From positions 62,001-126,000 of the forward strand of contig JADCLI010000007.1 in NCBI GenBank assembly GCA_016803235.1: a stretch of 64,000 bases of DNA, in the 5' to 3' direction. How positions within the stretch are numbered: position 1 is the first letter of the stretch; every line of letters starts with the position of its first letter. A program made the position numbers and the translations under genes. This document shows positions 1 through 8,308 of the stretch, piece after piece. Source of the DNA: Pimelobacter simplex. Its GTDB lineage: Bacteria; Actinomycetota; Actinomycetes; Propionibacteriales; Nocardioidaceae. The notes beneath the pieces were generated by a model. The model was not told where the DNA came from and did not search any database. It worked only from the letters and a program-made list of their open reading frames with translations.

Positions 1-449
1 AACAGGCCGAGGGCGGTGCCGAGGACGGCGTCGGCGACACCCACGAGGAGGAGCAGCGCGTCGGGCCCACGCAGGTCGAGGTCGAGCAGGCCGATCGCGA
101 CGCCCGCGGCGAGAGCCGCCTGGACCGCGGCGATCGCGCCGAACGCGAGCGCGTAGCCCACCAGGAAGTCGAGGCGACCCATCGGCATCGTGAACAGCCG
201 CTCCAGGGTGCCGCCGGAGCGCTCCCGCAGCGTGGTGATGCTGGTGACGAGGAACATCACGAAGAAGGGGAAGATCGCCAGCAGGGCGGGCCCGATGCGG
301 TCGAAGACCAGCGGCTGGTCCTGGAAGATCCACCACAGCAGCGCCTGCAGCAGGCACGGCAGCACCAGCAGCATCGCGAGGGTGCGGTGGTCGCGGCGCA
401 GCTGGGTGAGCACGCGGACCGCGATCGCCAGCGTGACCCGGAGCGTCAT
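1..449 (-). CDS. ABC-2 type transporter permease (partial, runs off the left edge)
   Basis: Inner-membrane subunit of an ABC exporter. Only the first 149 residues are present; the C-terminus lies outside the window. The start ATG at 449 overlaps the stop of the upstream ATPase gene in an ATGA arrangement, which fixes the start and implies translational coupling. The visible part begins with a short cytoplasmic Arg-rich segment, then hydrophobic stretches containing LLVLPCLLQALLWW and PALLAIFPFFVMFL, followed by the conserved cytoplasmic ERSGGTLERLFTMP segment typical of ABC-2 (DrrB/NodJ-like) permeases, and two more hydrophobic stretches. The substrate cannot be told from sequence. The family is confident; the specific function is open. 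Confidence 0.85.
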   Translation of the reverse strand, partial: MTLRVTLAIAVRVLTQLRRDHRTLAMLLVLPCLLQALLWWIFQDQPLVFDRIGPALLAIFPFFVMFLVTSITTLRERSGGTLERLFTMPMGRLDFLVGYALAFGAIAAVQAALAAGVAIGLLDLDLRGPDALLLLVGVADAVLGTALGL

Positions 450-1156
450 GCGGACTCCCTCCTCTCGACGAGCGCCAGGAAGGCGGACTCGACGTCGGCG
501 ACGCCCTGGGCGGCCTTGATCTCGGCGGGCGTGCCGTGGGCGATGATCGCGCCCTCGCGCATCAGCAGCAGCGCGTCGCACCGCTCCGCCTCGTCCATCA
601 CGTGGCTGGACACGAGGACCGCCGTGCCGGCCTCCGCGATGCGGTGGAAGAGCGCCCACAGGTCGCGGCGCAGGACCGGGTCGAGACCCACCGTCGGCTC
701 GTCGAGCACCAGCAGCGCCGGGCTGCCGAGGAGCGCGACGGCGAGGCCGACCCGCGAGCGCTGGCCGCCGCTGAGCCGGCCGACCACCGCGTCACGGTGA
801 CCGGTCAGGTCCACCGACGCCAGGGCGTCCTCGGCCGCGGCGCGCGGCAGGGCGAGCACCCGGGCGAAGAAGCGGAGGTTCTCCAGGACGGTCAGGTCGT
901 CGTACACGCTGGAGGACTGGGTCTGGTAGCCGACCCGGTCGCGCAGCGGGGCGCTGCCGGCGGGCTCGCCGAGCACCGTCACCGCGCCGGCGGCGACCCG
1001 CTGCACGCCCACGATCGAGCGCAGCAGCGTGGACTTGCCGCAGCCCGAGGGGCCCAGCAGTCCCGTGACGCCCGGGCCGATGGCCAGGTCGAGGCCGTCG
1101 ATGACCGTCGTACCGCCGCGCACGACGGTCAGCCCGACGACCTCGACGACGCTCAC
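446..1156 (-). CDS. ABC transporter ATP-binding protein (DrrA/NodI type)
   Basis: Energising subunit for the permease encoded just downstream. The 236 residues carry Walker A GPSGCGKST at 35-43, a Q-loop region near GYQTQSSSVYDDL, the signature LSGGQRSR near 128, Walker B LLVLDEP near 147 and a switch His in VSSHVMDEAERC. The length is that of a single nucleotide-binding domain without the long C-terminal extension of drug-resistance DrrA proteins. It overlaps the permease by 4 bp and the upstream isomerase by 4 bp (both ATGA), so the three genes form one tightly packed operon read leftwards. The transported substrate is unknown. Confidence 0.93.
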   Translation of the reverse strand: MSVVEVVGLTVVRGGTTVIDGLDLAIGPGVTGLLGPSGCGKSTLLRSIVGVQRVAAGAVTVLGEPAGSAPLRDRVGYQTQSSSVYDDLTVLENLRFFARVLALPRAAAEDALASVDLTGHRDAVVGRLSGGQRSRVGLAVALLGSPALLVLDEPTVGLDPVLRRDLWALFHRIAEAGTAVLVSSHVMDEAERCDALLLMREGAIIAHGTPAEIKAAQGVADVESAFLALVERRESA

Positions 1157-1971
1157 CGGCCGTCCCCCTCCACCGCGGGGACGGCGGTCAGGTGCTCGAT
1201 CGCGAACTCGAGCGACTCGCGCAGGTCGGCCTCGCGCTCCTCGCGGGTCGTGCAGCGCCGGGTGTTGATCTCCAGCACCACCTCACCGGTGAAGCCGGTG
1301 GCCGCGAGGTGCCGCAGGAACACGTCGGCCCCCATGTCGCCGCGACCGGGCACGAGGTGCTCGTCCTTGGCGGAGTCGGTGCCGTCGGTGAGGTGGATGT
1401 GCCGCAGCCGCGGGCCGAGCCGCTCCGCCATCGCGACCGGGTCGGACTGCGCGATCGCCGCGTGGGACAGGTCGATCGTGGTGTTGGCGTAGGGCTCGTC
1501 GGAGGGGTCCCAGCCGGGCAGGTACATCTCCATGCGGCGCCGCGAGGCGCGCCACGGGTACATGTTCTCGACCGCGAACGCGACGCCCGAGGACTCCTCC
1601 AGCGCGGCGATGCCGTTGACGAAGTCGCGGGCGTACTCCCTCTGCCAGCGGAACGGCGGGTGCACCACGACCACCTCCGCGCCCACCTCCTTCGCCATCG
1701 CCGCCGAGCGCTCGAGCTTGCCCCAGGGCTCCACGCCCCAGACCCGCTGCGTGAACAGCAGGCAGGGCGCGTGGATCGCGCTGATCGGGAGCCCGTGGTG
1801 CTCCGAGAGCTGACGAACGGCGTCGACCTGCTGCGACAGCGCGTCGATGCCGACCATCACCTCGACGGCCTCGTAGCCCACCGACGCGGCGTACGTGAAC
1901 GCGTGGGCCGTCGACTCGGGGTAGACCGAGCTCGTGGAGAGCCCGATCCGGGGACGGCCCCGCTCGCTCAT
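1153..1971 (-). CDS. Sugar phosphate isomerase/epimerase (xylose isomerase-like TIM barrel)
   Basis: Predicted 272-residue cytosolic TIM-barrel protein of the AP-endonuclease-2/xylose isomerase-like family. It shows repeated barrel motifs with likely metal ligands: VVVHPP, AVENMYPW, TIDLSHAAI, HIHLTDGTDS and GEVVLEINTR. These give the usual Glu, Asp, His and Glu residues that bind a divalent cation. It lies 10 bp downstream of the Ppx-like gene. An exopolyphosphatase next to a sugar-phosphate-isomerase family gene is also known in mycobacteria (Rv0496 with Rv0498 nearby), so this is an ancestral neighbourhood. The sugar substrate cannot be assigned. Its stop overlaps the ABC ATPase start. Confidence 0.85.
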   Translation of the reverse strand: MSERGRPRIGLSTSSVYPESTAHAFTYAASVGYEAVEVMVGIDALSQQVDAVRQLSEHHGLPISAIHAPCLLFTQRVWGVEPWGKLERSAAMAKEVGAEVVVVHPPFRWQREYARDFVNGIAALEESSGVAFAVENMYPWRASRRRMEMYLPGWDPSDEPYANTTIDLSHAAIAQSDPVAMAERLGPRLRHIHLTDGTDSAKDEHLVPGRGDMGADVFLRHLAATGFTGEVVLEINTRRCTTREEREADLRESLEFAIEHLTAVPAVEGDGR

Positions 1972-1981
1972 GACAAGGGAC

Positions 1982-2920
1982 TCATGACGGGTCGTTGACG
2001 CTGAGCTTGTCGATCCGCTCGAGGATCACGCCCTCGCGCAGCGCCCACGGGCAGATCTCCAGCTCGGACAGGTCGAAGATGTCCATGCACGCCTCGGCGA
2101 CCAGCGCCCCCGGCACGATCTGGTGGGTGCGGCTCGGGGAGACGCCGGGCAGCGCGGCCAGCTCCTCGGGCGTCATCGCGACCAGCTTGGGGATCCAGTG
2201 CCGCAGCTCGGCCAGCGGGAGGGTCCGGGGCACGAGGGGGCCGTCGGCGGACGGCGCAGCGCCGCAGATCCGGGCCAGCGAGCGGAAGGTCTTCGAGGTC
2301 GCGGACGCCCGGTGGGTCGTGCCGGCGCGCAGGAGGTGGCCCGCGTCGCGGGCGATGTCGGCGCGGATCCGCCGGCGGATCTGGCGCAGCTGCTCCTCGT
2401 CGGGCTGCGCCGCGAACTCCGCCCGCGCCAGCCGGGCCGCGCCCAACGGCAGCGACCACGCGACGTCGGGCCGCTCGTCGGAGCCGGCCGCGATCTCCAG
2501 CGAGCCGCCGCCGATGTCGAACACCGCGAGCCGGCCGGCCGACCAGCCGAACCAGCGGCGTACGGCCAGGAAGGTCAGCCGCGCCTCGTCCTCGCCCGGC
2601 AGCACGGCGATCCGGACGCCGGTCTCGGCCTCGACGTGGGCCAGCACCTGCTCGGAGTTGCCGGCGTCGCGGACCGCGGAGGTCGCGAAGGAGAGCATCT
2701 CCTCGCAGCCCTTCTCCTCGGCCACGACCAGTGCCTGCGCGGTGAACGCCGTCAGTGCCGCGACGCCCGTCGGCGACACGTCGCCGCTGTCGTCGAGGTG
2801 CTCGGCCAGGCGCAGCGGCTCCTTGTAGGAGTACGCCGGCAGCGGGGCCGCACCTCCGTGGGCGTCGACCACCAGCAGGTGGCCGGTGTTCGAGCCGATG
2901 TCGAGCACACCCAGACGCAT
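1982..2920 (-). CDS. ppx: Ppx/GppA family exopolyphosphatase/pppGpp phosphatase
   Basis: 312-residue member of the ASKHA-fold Ppx/GppA phosphatases, which hydrolyse terminal phosphates of polyphosphate or pppGpp. Visible motifs are [15 protein letters not shown] at the N-terminus (phosphate-1 loop), [27 protein letters not shown] and [12 protein letters not shown] (phosphate-2 loop). The size matches the short single-module actinobacterial Ppx1 rather than the longer E. coli enzymes. The start ATG at 2920 is supported by a TACCGT box on the minus strand (2927-2932), 6 nt upstream, which predicts a leaderless transcript. The following isomerase gene is 10 bp away and probably co-transcribed. 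Confidence 0.92.
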   Translation of the reverse strand: MRLGVLDIGSNTGHLLVVDAHGGAAPLPAYSYKEPLRLAEHLDDSGDVSPTGVAALTAFTAQALVVAEEKGCEEMLSFATSAVRDAGNSEQVLAHVEAETGVRIAVLPGEDEARLTFLAVRRWFGWSAGRLAVFDIGGGSLEIAAGSDERPDVAWSLPLGAARLARAEFAAQPDEEQLRQIRRRIRADIARDAGHLLRAGTTHRASATSKTFRSLARICGAAPSADGPLVPRTLPLAELRHWIPKLVAMTPEELAALPGVSPSRTHQIVPGALVAEACMDIFDLSELEICPWALREGVILERIDKLSVNDPS

Positions 2921-2979
2921 GAGTCCACGGTACTAGTCGTGGGCTCGGTGGCGACCACGCGACCACTACTGTGGGGTGA
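2921..2979. promoter_or_regulatory. Divergent leaderless promoters for ppx and the Cys-rich gene
   Basis: Only 59 bp separate the two divergent start codons. On the minus strand a TACCGT box (plus coordinates 2927-2932) sits 6 nt before the ppx ATG. On the plus strand a TACTGT box (2967-2972) sits 7 nt before the GTG at 2980. Both fit the TANNNT -10 element of actinobacterial housekeeping promoters, with transcription starting at the first base of the start codon. No clear -35 hexamers are visible. Confidence 0.55.
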
Positions 2980-3741
2980 GTGCCAGAGGTTCCGCTCGAC
3001 TTCCCCCGTGCGTGGGTGGAGTTCACCAACCCGGCCGACGAGTCCGAGGTCCTCAAGTGCGACCTCACCTGGCTCACGTCGTCCTTCACCTGCATCTTCG
3101 GCAGCGGCTGCGCCGGCATCTACGCCGACTCGCCCGACGTCGGCTGCTGCACGCTCGGCGCGCACTTCGCCGACAAGGCCGACGAGAAGCGGGTCGCGGG
3201 CTTCGTCGAGCAGCTGACCCCGGCCCACTGGCAGTCGCACCCGGGCCGCCCGGTCAAGCGCAAGGACTGGGTCGAGAAGGACGAGGACGGCGAGCGGAAG
3301 ACCCGGATGCACGAGGTCGACGGCCAACGCTCGTGCGTGTTCTCCAACCGGCCCGGCTTCGCCGGCGGCGCCGGCTGCGCGCTGCACGGCCTCGCGCTCG
3401 AGATCGGGCTCAACCCGCTGGAGACCAAGCCGGACGTGTGCTGGCAGCTGCCGATCCGGCGTACCTTCCGCGAGATCGAGCGGATGGACGGCACGTCGTA
3501 CGTCGAGGTGACGATCACCGAGTACGACCGCCGTGGCTGGGGCGCCGGCGGGCACGACCTGGACTGGTACTGCTCGGGCAACACCGAGGCCCACGTCGGC
3601 GTCGAGCCGGTCTACGTGACCAACCAGGCCGAGCTCGTGGCGCTGATGGGCCAGGAGGCGTACGACGAGCTGGTGCGCCACTGCGAGGCCCACCTGCGCT
3701 CGCGATCGGCCCTCGGGCTGCACCCCGCCGACCCTCGCTGA
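2980..3741 (+). CDS. Conserved Cys-rich protein of unknown function (putative metal-binding)
   Basis: 253-residue soluble protein with no signal peptide. It has many cysteines: [15 protein letters not shown] and VGCCTLG in the first 60 residues, then [18 protein letters not shown] and DWYCSGN. This spacing resembles the YkgJ/DUF3109-type zinc or iron-chelating proteins common in actinobacteria, but I cannot place it in a family with certainty. The GTG start at 2980 is preceded by a -10-like TACTGT with a 7-nt spacer, so the mRNA is probably leaderless. It is a single-gene unit: ppx is divergent, and a long inverted-repeat element follows before the next gene. No function should be inferred beyond likely metal coordination. 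Confidence 0.75.
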   Translation: MPEVPLDFPRAWVEFTNPADESEVLKCDLTWLTSSFTCIFGSGCAGIYADSPDVGCCTLGAHFADKADEKRVAGFVEQLTPAHWQSHPGRPVKRKDWVEKDEDGERKTRMHEVDGQRSCVFSNRPGFAGGAGCALHGLALEIGLNPLETKPDVCWQLPIRRTFREIERMDGTSYVEVTITEYDRRGWGAGGHDLDWYCSGNTEAHVGVEPVYVTNQAELVALMGQEAYDELVRHCEAHLRSRSALGLHPADPR

Positions 3742-3753
3742 CCCGCCCGCGCG

Positions 3754-3962
3754 CTTGTAACTACGTGTTACAGCACACTTTCCGGTGCAACAACACCCGG
3801 GTAGTGGCAACAGCACCCAGGTACTCCTGGCGACGGGCGCGACAGGCATCCAGACCCGACGGCGGCGTCGCACGGGCCGCCTCGACGCCGACTACCCGGG
3901 CGTTCTGGCCGCTACCCGGGCGTTGTTGCAGGCGTTTTTGCCACGTAACACTTAGTTACAAG
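3754..3962. repeat. 209-bp element with long nested inverted termini (copy 1)
   Basis: The stretch 3742-4053 has no gene. It is framed by inverted 18-bp arms: 3754-3771 (CTTGTAACTACGTGTTAC) and 3945-3962, whose reverse complement differs at one base. Exactly 14 bp inside each arm, a second inverted pair begins. 3786-3807 (TGCAACAACACCCGGGTAGT and two more bases) matches the reverse complement of 3909-3930 at about 20 of 22 positions. A degenerate copy of the inner unit follows about 20 bp further in on both sides. Each outer arm is itself a short palindrome, GTAAC-N5-GTTAC. No ORF and no target-site duplication are visible. It could be a MITE-like element, a multi-site protein-binding element, or a strong RNA hairpin. 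A shorter relative lies at 50711-50793. Confidence 0.7.
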
Positions 3963-4053
3963 CCCGCTGCGAACCGCTCCGGTCACCTCTCGACGTCAAG
4001 AGACAGCGACCCCGATTCGTCGGACCTCTCGGGGCATGCTCAGAATGTCTGGC

Positions 4054-4692
4054 ATGCGCCTGGATCATCTCTCCTACGCGGCCGGCCCCGACGGACTCGC
4101 GAGCACGGCAGCCCGCCTGGGTGCAGCGATCGGGCGTGAGTTCGTCGACGGTGGCGTCCACCCCCGCTTCGGCACGCGCAACATGATCCTCCCGCTGACC
4201 GACGGCACCTACCTCGAGGTCGTCGAGGCCCTGGACCACCCGGCGTCCGACAAGGCTCCCTTCGGCCAGGCCGTCAAGGCCCGCTCCGCCCTCGGCGGCG
4301 GCTGGCTCGGCTGGGCCGTGGCCGTCCCCGACATCGCCATCGTCGAGGAGCGCCTCGGCCGCTCGGCCGTCCCCGGCTCGCGGCACCGCCCCGACGGCAC
4401 CGAGCTGCGCTGGAAGCAGATCGGCATCAACGGCCTCATCGCCGACCCGCAGCTGCCGTTCTTCCTGCAGTGGGACACCCCGACCGACCTGCACCCCTCG
4501 ACCGGTGCCGACGGCACCGTCTCGCTCGCGGGCATCGAGATCGCCGGTGACCCGCAGCGGGTCAGCGAGTGGCTCGGCGAGACCGTCGAGGCGCCGCTCG
4601 AGGACGTCAAGGTCGAGTGGGTCGCGCCACACGGCACCCCCGGCATCCTCGCCGCCCAGGTGCTGACGCCCGGCGGCATCGTCCGTATCTGA
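4054..4692 (+). CDS. VOC family (glyoxalase-like) protein
   Basis: 212-residue cytosolic protein of the vicinal-oxygen-chelate fold, Glyoxalase_3-like type. It begins MRLDHLSYAAGPDG, with the His that is usually the first metal ligand. It continues with HPRFGTRNMILPL, TYLEVVEALD (Glu ligand) and GWAVAVPDIA, then a second half with WKQIGINGL and PFFLQWD. A start at 4036 is possible, but ATG 4054 gives the canonical N-terminus and has CAGAAT ending 7 nt upstream, a weak leaderless -10. The substrate is unknown. The methyltransferase gene follows 63 bp downstream on the same strand and may be co-transcribed. Confidence 0.85.
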   Translation: MRLDHLSYAAGPDGLASTAARLGAAIGREFVDGGVHPRFGTRNMILPLTDGTYLEVVEALDHPASDKAPFGQAVKARSALGGGWLGWAVAVPDIAIVEERLGRSAVPGSRHRPDGTELRWKQIGINGLIADPQLPFFLQWDTPTDLHPSTGADGTVSLAGIEIAGDPQRVSEWLGETVEAPLEDVKVEWVAPHGTPGILAAQVLTPGGIVRI

Positions 4693-4755
4693 TTGGCCCT
4701 CGCTGCGCTCGGGCATGTCGCGCGTCTCCGGCAGCCGACCCTGCGGAGTGAGTCG

Positions 4756-5454
4756 ATGAAGCCAGGCACCATCCCGAGCCCCAACATCTGGCACCACACC
4801 GCGACGTACGAGCTCGAGAACCGCGCCGCCGACCCCGACGGGCGGCTGTGGGCGGCGATGCAGGCGCGCACAGACTGGACCGGACGCACCGTGCTCGACC
4901 TCGGGTGCGGAACCGGCTTCCACCTGCCCGCCTTCGCCGGGACCGCAGCGCACGTGATCGGCGTCGAGCCGCACGCCGGCCTGGCGAAGCTGGCCGCCCG
5001 CCGGCTCCGCACCCGTCGGGTTGCCAACGCCGAGGTGCGGGAGGGCACCGCGCAGGCGATCCCGCTCCCCGACGCGTCGGTCGACGTCGTGCACGCCCGG
5101 TGGGCCTACTTCTTCGGCCGCGGCTGCGAGCCCGGGCTAGTCGAGCTGGACCGCGTCGTACGCCGGGGCGGGACCGCGCTGGTCATCGACAACGACGGCT
5201 CCCGCTCGACGTTCGGCGGCTGGTTCCGTCGCGGGTACCCGCATCTCGACCCGCCGGAGGAGACCGAGCGGTTCTGGAGCGTGCGGGGCTGGACGCTGGA
5301 CCGGGTCGACATGGGCTGGCGGTTCGCGTCGCGCGCGGACCTGGAGGCCGTCGTACGCATCGAGTTCACGCGCGAGGTCGCCGACCAGGTGCTCGACGAG
5401 CACCGGGGCCTCGAGGTCGACTACGCGGTCAACCTCTGGTCGAAGAGGTTCTGA
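4756..5454 (+). CDS. Class I SAM-dependent methyltransferase
   Basis: 232-residue methyltransferase with motif I VLDLGCGTGFH, an acidic ribose-binding position in GVEPHAG, motif II/III DASVDVVHARWAYF and a post-motif VVRRGGTALVIDND. A TTG-initiated extension to 4693 is possible, but the ATG at 4756 follows a purine-rich GGAGTGAG and starts the conserved part, so I chose it. The methyl acceptor is unknown. The gene converges on the LacI-type regulator and their 3' ends overlap by 26 bp. Confidence 0.88.
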   Translation: MKPGTIPSPNIWHHTATYELENRAADPDGRLWAAMQARTDWTGRTVLDLGCGTGFHLPAFAGTAAHVIGVEPHAGLAKLAARRLRTRRVANAEVREGTAQAIPLPDASVDVVHARWAYFFGRGCEPGLVELDRVVRRGGTALVIDNDGSRSTFGGWFRRGYPHLDPPEETERFWSVRGWTLDRVDMGWRFASRADLEAVVRIEFTREVADQVLDEHRGLEVDYAVNLWSKRF

Positions 5455-6466
5455 CCTCGAGCGACGGCTGGAGGAGCACGCCGCTCTCGGCGGCCCGCCC
5501 CGGCGCGAGCAACGCCCGGAGCGCGGCGACCAGGTGGACCGCGACCTCCTCGAGCGGCTGGCGGACGGAGGTCAGGCCCATCACCTGGGCGACCTGGGAG
5601 TCGTCGAAGCCGACGACGCCGACGTCGCGACCGGGCTTGAGGCCCCGGTCGGACAGCGCGCCGAGCACGCCGACCGCGAGGGTGTCGGACGCGCAGACGA
5701 AGGCCGTCGGCGCACTCGACTCGAGGAGGGTGGCGGCGGCACGACCGCCGGCGAGCACGCCGTCCTCGACCGCGGCCTCCAGCCCGGCGGTGGGCAGCTC
5801 GAGCGCGGTCATGGCGCGGTACCAGCCGGCCCGGCGGTCCTCGCCGATCCGCGAGCCGGGCTGCCAGCCCAGCCAGGCGATCCGCTCGTGGCCCTGCGCG
5901 CGCAGGTGCTCGGTCGCCGCCGCGACGCCGGCGGCGCCGTCGACGTCGACCCACGGATGAGTCGCGCCGGGGTCGTCCCAGGGACGGCCGAACGCGACGA
6001 AGGGCGCCCGGCGCTTGGCCAGGCCGATCGTCTGCGGGTTGCCCAGGTAGGTGTCGGTGACGACGAACGCGTCCACCGCCGTGGAGCGGAGCAGGTCGTC
6101 GTACCCGCCGAGCGGGTCGGGCAGCTCGCCCTCGGCGACGCGGCCGCCCGAGAAGAGCAGCACGTGGTAGCCCGCCTCGCGCGAGGCCTCGACCAGGGCG
6201 TGCACGAACCGGTCCATCGCCATGTTGGCGGTGAACTCCTGCGCCGGGCCGAGCCGCAGCCCGACGAGGTGCGAGGAACGGGTGCGCAGGTGGCGGGCGG
6301 CCTGGTTGGGCGTGTAGTCGAGGTGCTCGATGGCCTCCTGCACCCGGGCCAGGGTGTCGGCCCGGAGCAGGTCGGGGTTGTTGATCGCGTTGGACACGGT
6401 CTGCCGGGACACGCCGGCGCGCTCGGCGACATCGGCCAGCGTGGCCGGCATGGCCGGCCTGGGCAT
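5429..6466 (-). CDS. LacI family transcriptional regulator
   Basis: 345-residue repressor. The N-terminal helix-turn-helix and hinge are clear: TLADVAERAGVSRQTVSNAI followed by LDYTPNQAARHLRTR. The rest is a periplasmic-binding-protein-like sensor domain with GYHVLLFSGG, VDAFVVTDTYL, TAFVCASDTLAVGVLGAL and DVGVVGFDDSQ. ATG 6466 was chosen; ATG 6451 (MPATLADV) is the next option and also keeps the HTH complete. The ligand is probably a sugar or small metabolite, but no sugar-use genes adjoin it, so the regulon is unclear. It is divergent from radA and converges with the upstream methyltransferase. Confidence 0.9.
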   Translation of the reverse strand: MPRPAMPATLADVAERAGVSRQTVSNAINNPDLLRADTLARVQEAIEHLDYTPNQAARHLRTRSSHLVGLRLGPAQEFTANMAMDRFVHALVEASREAGYHVLLFSGGRVAEGELPDPLGGYDDLLRSTAVDAFVVTDTYLGNPQTIGLAKRRAPFVAFGRPWDDPGATHPWVDVDGAAGVAAATEHLRAQGHERIAWLGWQPGSRIGEDRRAGWYRAMTALELPTAGLEAAVEDGVLAGGRAAATLLESSAPTAFVCASDTLAVGVLGALSDRGLKPGRDVGVVGFDDSQVAQVMGLTSVRQPLEEVAVHLVAALRALLAPGRAAESGVLLQPSLEVRTSSTRG

Positions 6467-6559
6467 GGCCGACGGGCGGGGGGGTGTCCACCGCGCGATT
6501 CTCCCACGCCGTTCTCCACAGCCGCCGCGCGCCAGGACCGTTCCGTCGGCGGTCTGTTC

Positions 6560-6565
6560 TAGTGT
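6560..6565 (+). promoter_or_regulatory. Predicted -10 box of radA (leaderless)
   Basis: TAGTGT ends 6 nt before the radA ATG at 6572. With the usual 6-7 nt from -10 to +1, transcription would start at the ATG. No good ribosome-binding site is present, which fits a leaderless mRNA. A GTTC half-site just upstream does not complete a LexA box. Confidence 0.5.
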
Positions 6566-6571
6566 CGTGCC

Positions 6572-8005
6572 ATGGCTGGTTCGAAAACACGTTCGACTTA
6601 CCGCTGCAGCGAGTGCGGCTGGTCCACGGCGCGCTGGGTCGGCCGGTGCGGCGAGTGCCAGGCCTGGGGCTCGGTGTCCGAGGTCGCCGTGGCGAGCGTC
6701 GGTCCCTCCAGCCGCACGTCGGCCACCCCGGTCACGAGTGCGGCCGTCCCGATCGGCCAGGTGTCGGCCGAGCGGGCCGTCCATCACCGTTCCGGCGTGC
6801 CCGAGCTCGACCGGGTGCTCGGCGGCGGTCTGGTGCCCGGCGCCGCGGTCCTGCTCGCCGGCGAGCCCGGGGTCGGCAAGTCGACCCTGCTGCTCGAGGT
6901 GGCCGCTCGCACCGCTGCCGCTCGGCAGCGCACGCTCTACGTCACCGGGGAGGAGTCCGCCGCCCAGGTCCGGCTGCGCGCCGACCGCACCGGCGGCATC
7001 CACGACCAGCTCTACCTCGCGGCCGAGACCGACCTCGGCGCCGTGCTCACCCACATCGAGCAGGTCCGGCCGAGCACCGTCGTGATCGACTCGGTGCAGA
7101 CGATCAGCGCCTCCGGCGTCGACGGCGTGCCGGGCGGCGTCACCCAGGTCAAGGAGGTGGCGCAGGCGCTGGTGCGCATGGCCAAGAGCCGTGACATCAC
7201 CGTCGTGATGATCGGTCACGTGACCAAGGACGGCGCGATCGCCGGTCCGCGCGTGCTGGAGCACCTCGTCGACGTCGTTCTCCACTTCGAGGGCGACCGC
7301 AACTCGCGGTTCCGGATGCTGCGCGCGGTCAAGAACCGGTTCGGGCCGGTCGACGAGGTTGGCTGCTTCGACCTCGGCCCCGACGGCATCCGCACGGTCG
7401 AGGACCCCACCGGCATCTTCGTCGAGCGACATCACGGCCGGGTCCCCGGCACCTGCGTCGCCGTCTCCATGGAGGGCCGCCGGCCGCTGCTGGCCGAGGT
7501 GCAGGGCCTGGTGACCCTCTCCCCCGCCGAGCGCCCGCGCCGCACCACCTCCGGCATCGACGGCTCCCGGCTGGCGATGATCCTCGCGGTGCTCCAGCAG
7601 CACTGCGGGATCCGGCTCCACCAGCACGACGTGTTCGCCTCGACCGTCGGGGGCGCCCGGCTCAGCGACCCCGGGTCCGATCTCGCCCTCGCGGTCGCGA
7701 TCGCCTCGGCCCACTTCGTCAGCGCCCCGCCCGCCGGCGTCGTGGCCCTCGGCGAGATCGGCCTCTCCGGCGAGCTCCGCCGGGTCCGCGACCTGCCCCA
7801 GCGGCTCGCGGAGGCCGCTCGCCTCGGCTTCGCCATGGCCGTCGTCCCGGCCGACCCCGGCACGGCCCAGGGCGCCCGACGTGGCGGCAGCCGCGAGCGG
7901 AAGGTCGACGGCATGCGGGTGGTCGAGGTGCCCGACGTCGCCTCCGCCCTGGTCGCGCTGCACCTCGACCGGCGGACCAAGCACGCACTGGAGGTGGTCG
8001 AGTAG
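6572..8005 (+). CDS. radA: DNA repair protein RadA/Sms
   Basis: 477-residue RecA-like branch-migration ATPase that processes recombination intermediates. Domains in order: a four-Cys zinc finger (Cys 12, 15, 26 and 29), a RecA-type ATPase core with Walker A GEPGVGKST at 97-105 and Walker B STVVIDSVQT, the RadA-specific KNRFG motif near residue 254, and a Lon-protease-like C-terminal domain with SDLALAVAIASAHF and GEIGLSGELR. Length and motif set match the family. The radA-disA neighbourhood is conserved in actinobacteria, where RadA/Sms and DisA are functionally linked in B. subtilis. Here the two are separated by a gene remnant. Confidence 0.98.
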   Translation: MAGSKTRSTYRCSECGWSTARWVGRCGECQAWGSVSEVAVASVGPSSRTSATPVTSAAVPIGQVSAERAVHHRSGVPELDRVLGGGLVPGAAVLLAGEPGVGKSTLLLEVAARTAAARQRTLYVTGEESAAQVRLRADRTGGIHDQLYLAAETDLGAVLTHIEQVRPSTVVIDSVQTISASGVDGVPGGVTQVKEVAQALVRMAKSRDITVVMIGHVTKDGAIAGPRVLEHLVDVVLHFEGDRNSRFRMLRAVKNRFGPVDEVGCFDLGPDGIRTVEDPTGIFVERHHGRVPGTCVAVSMEGRRPLLAEVQGLVTLSPAERPRRTTSGIDGSRLAMILAVLQQHCGIRLHQHDVFASTVGGARLSDPGSDLALAVAIASAHFVSAPPAGVVALGEIGLSGELRRVRDLPQRLAEAARLGFAMAVVPADPGTAQGARRGGSRERKVDGMRVVEVPDVASALVALHLDRRTKHALEVVE

Positions 8006-8011
8006 CCCACG

Positions 8012-8197
8012 ATGACCGACGGGGAGGTGGCCCTCGCCGCAGCCGAGGCGGGAGCAGCAAGGGCGCGCGCGGCGTACCGGCAGGCGCTGCACGTCGAGCC
8101 GAAGAGCGGCCTGGACTTCGCCACCGATGTCGACCTGGAGGCCGACCTCGTCGCGCCGCACCTGGCGGCCGACACGGGCGACGTGGGACCTGCCTGA
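8012..8197 (+). pseudogene. Truncated inositol monophosphatase family remnant
   Basis: 61-codon ORF starting 6 bp after radA. The first 50 residues (VALAAAEAGAARARAAYRQA, then PKSGLDFATDVDLEAD) look like the N-terminal helix and the K-S-G-x-D-x-A-T-x-x-D-x-x-A segment of inositol monophosphatase family enzymes. The rest of the roughly 270-residue family, including the GEE and DPIDGT metal-binding motifs, is missing. The following 110 bp up to disA contain no continuation in any frame. It is best read as a 5' gene fragment left by a deletion. It could still be translated as a short peptide, but catalysis is excluded. Confidence 0.6.
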
Positions 8198-8265
8198 GCC
8201 GACATCACTCACATCCGAGGACACCGGGTGCCGAATATCCAGGCATGAGGTGCCCCCAGCGCGGA

Positions 8266-8271
8266 TAGGGT
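8266..8271 (+). promoter_or_regulatory. disA: Candidate -10 box for disA
   Basis: TAGGGT fits the TANNNT consensus and would start transcription near 8278, giving a leader of about 30 nt that contains the GCAGGGAG ribosome-binding site before the GTG at 8309. A -35 element is not convincing. The box lies in the short gap after the inositol monophosphatase remnant, so disA may also be read from radA. Confidence 0.4.
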
Positions 8272-8308
8272 GAGACCCGTCCGAGCAGCACGTCAGCAGG
8301 GAGCACCA

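Noticed and set aside
3754..3962. Complete insertion sequence
   Set aside because: Terminal repeats are present but there is no transposase ORF and no target-site duplication, so it is described as a repeat element only.
6540..6571. Possible LexA (SOS) box upstream of radA
   Set aside because: Only a GTTC half-site is present; the palindromic partner GAAC at the required spacing is missing.
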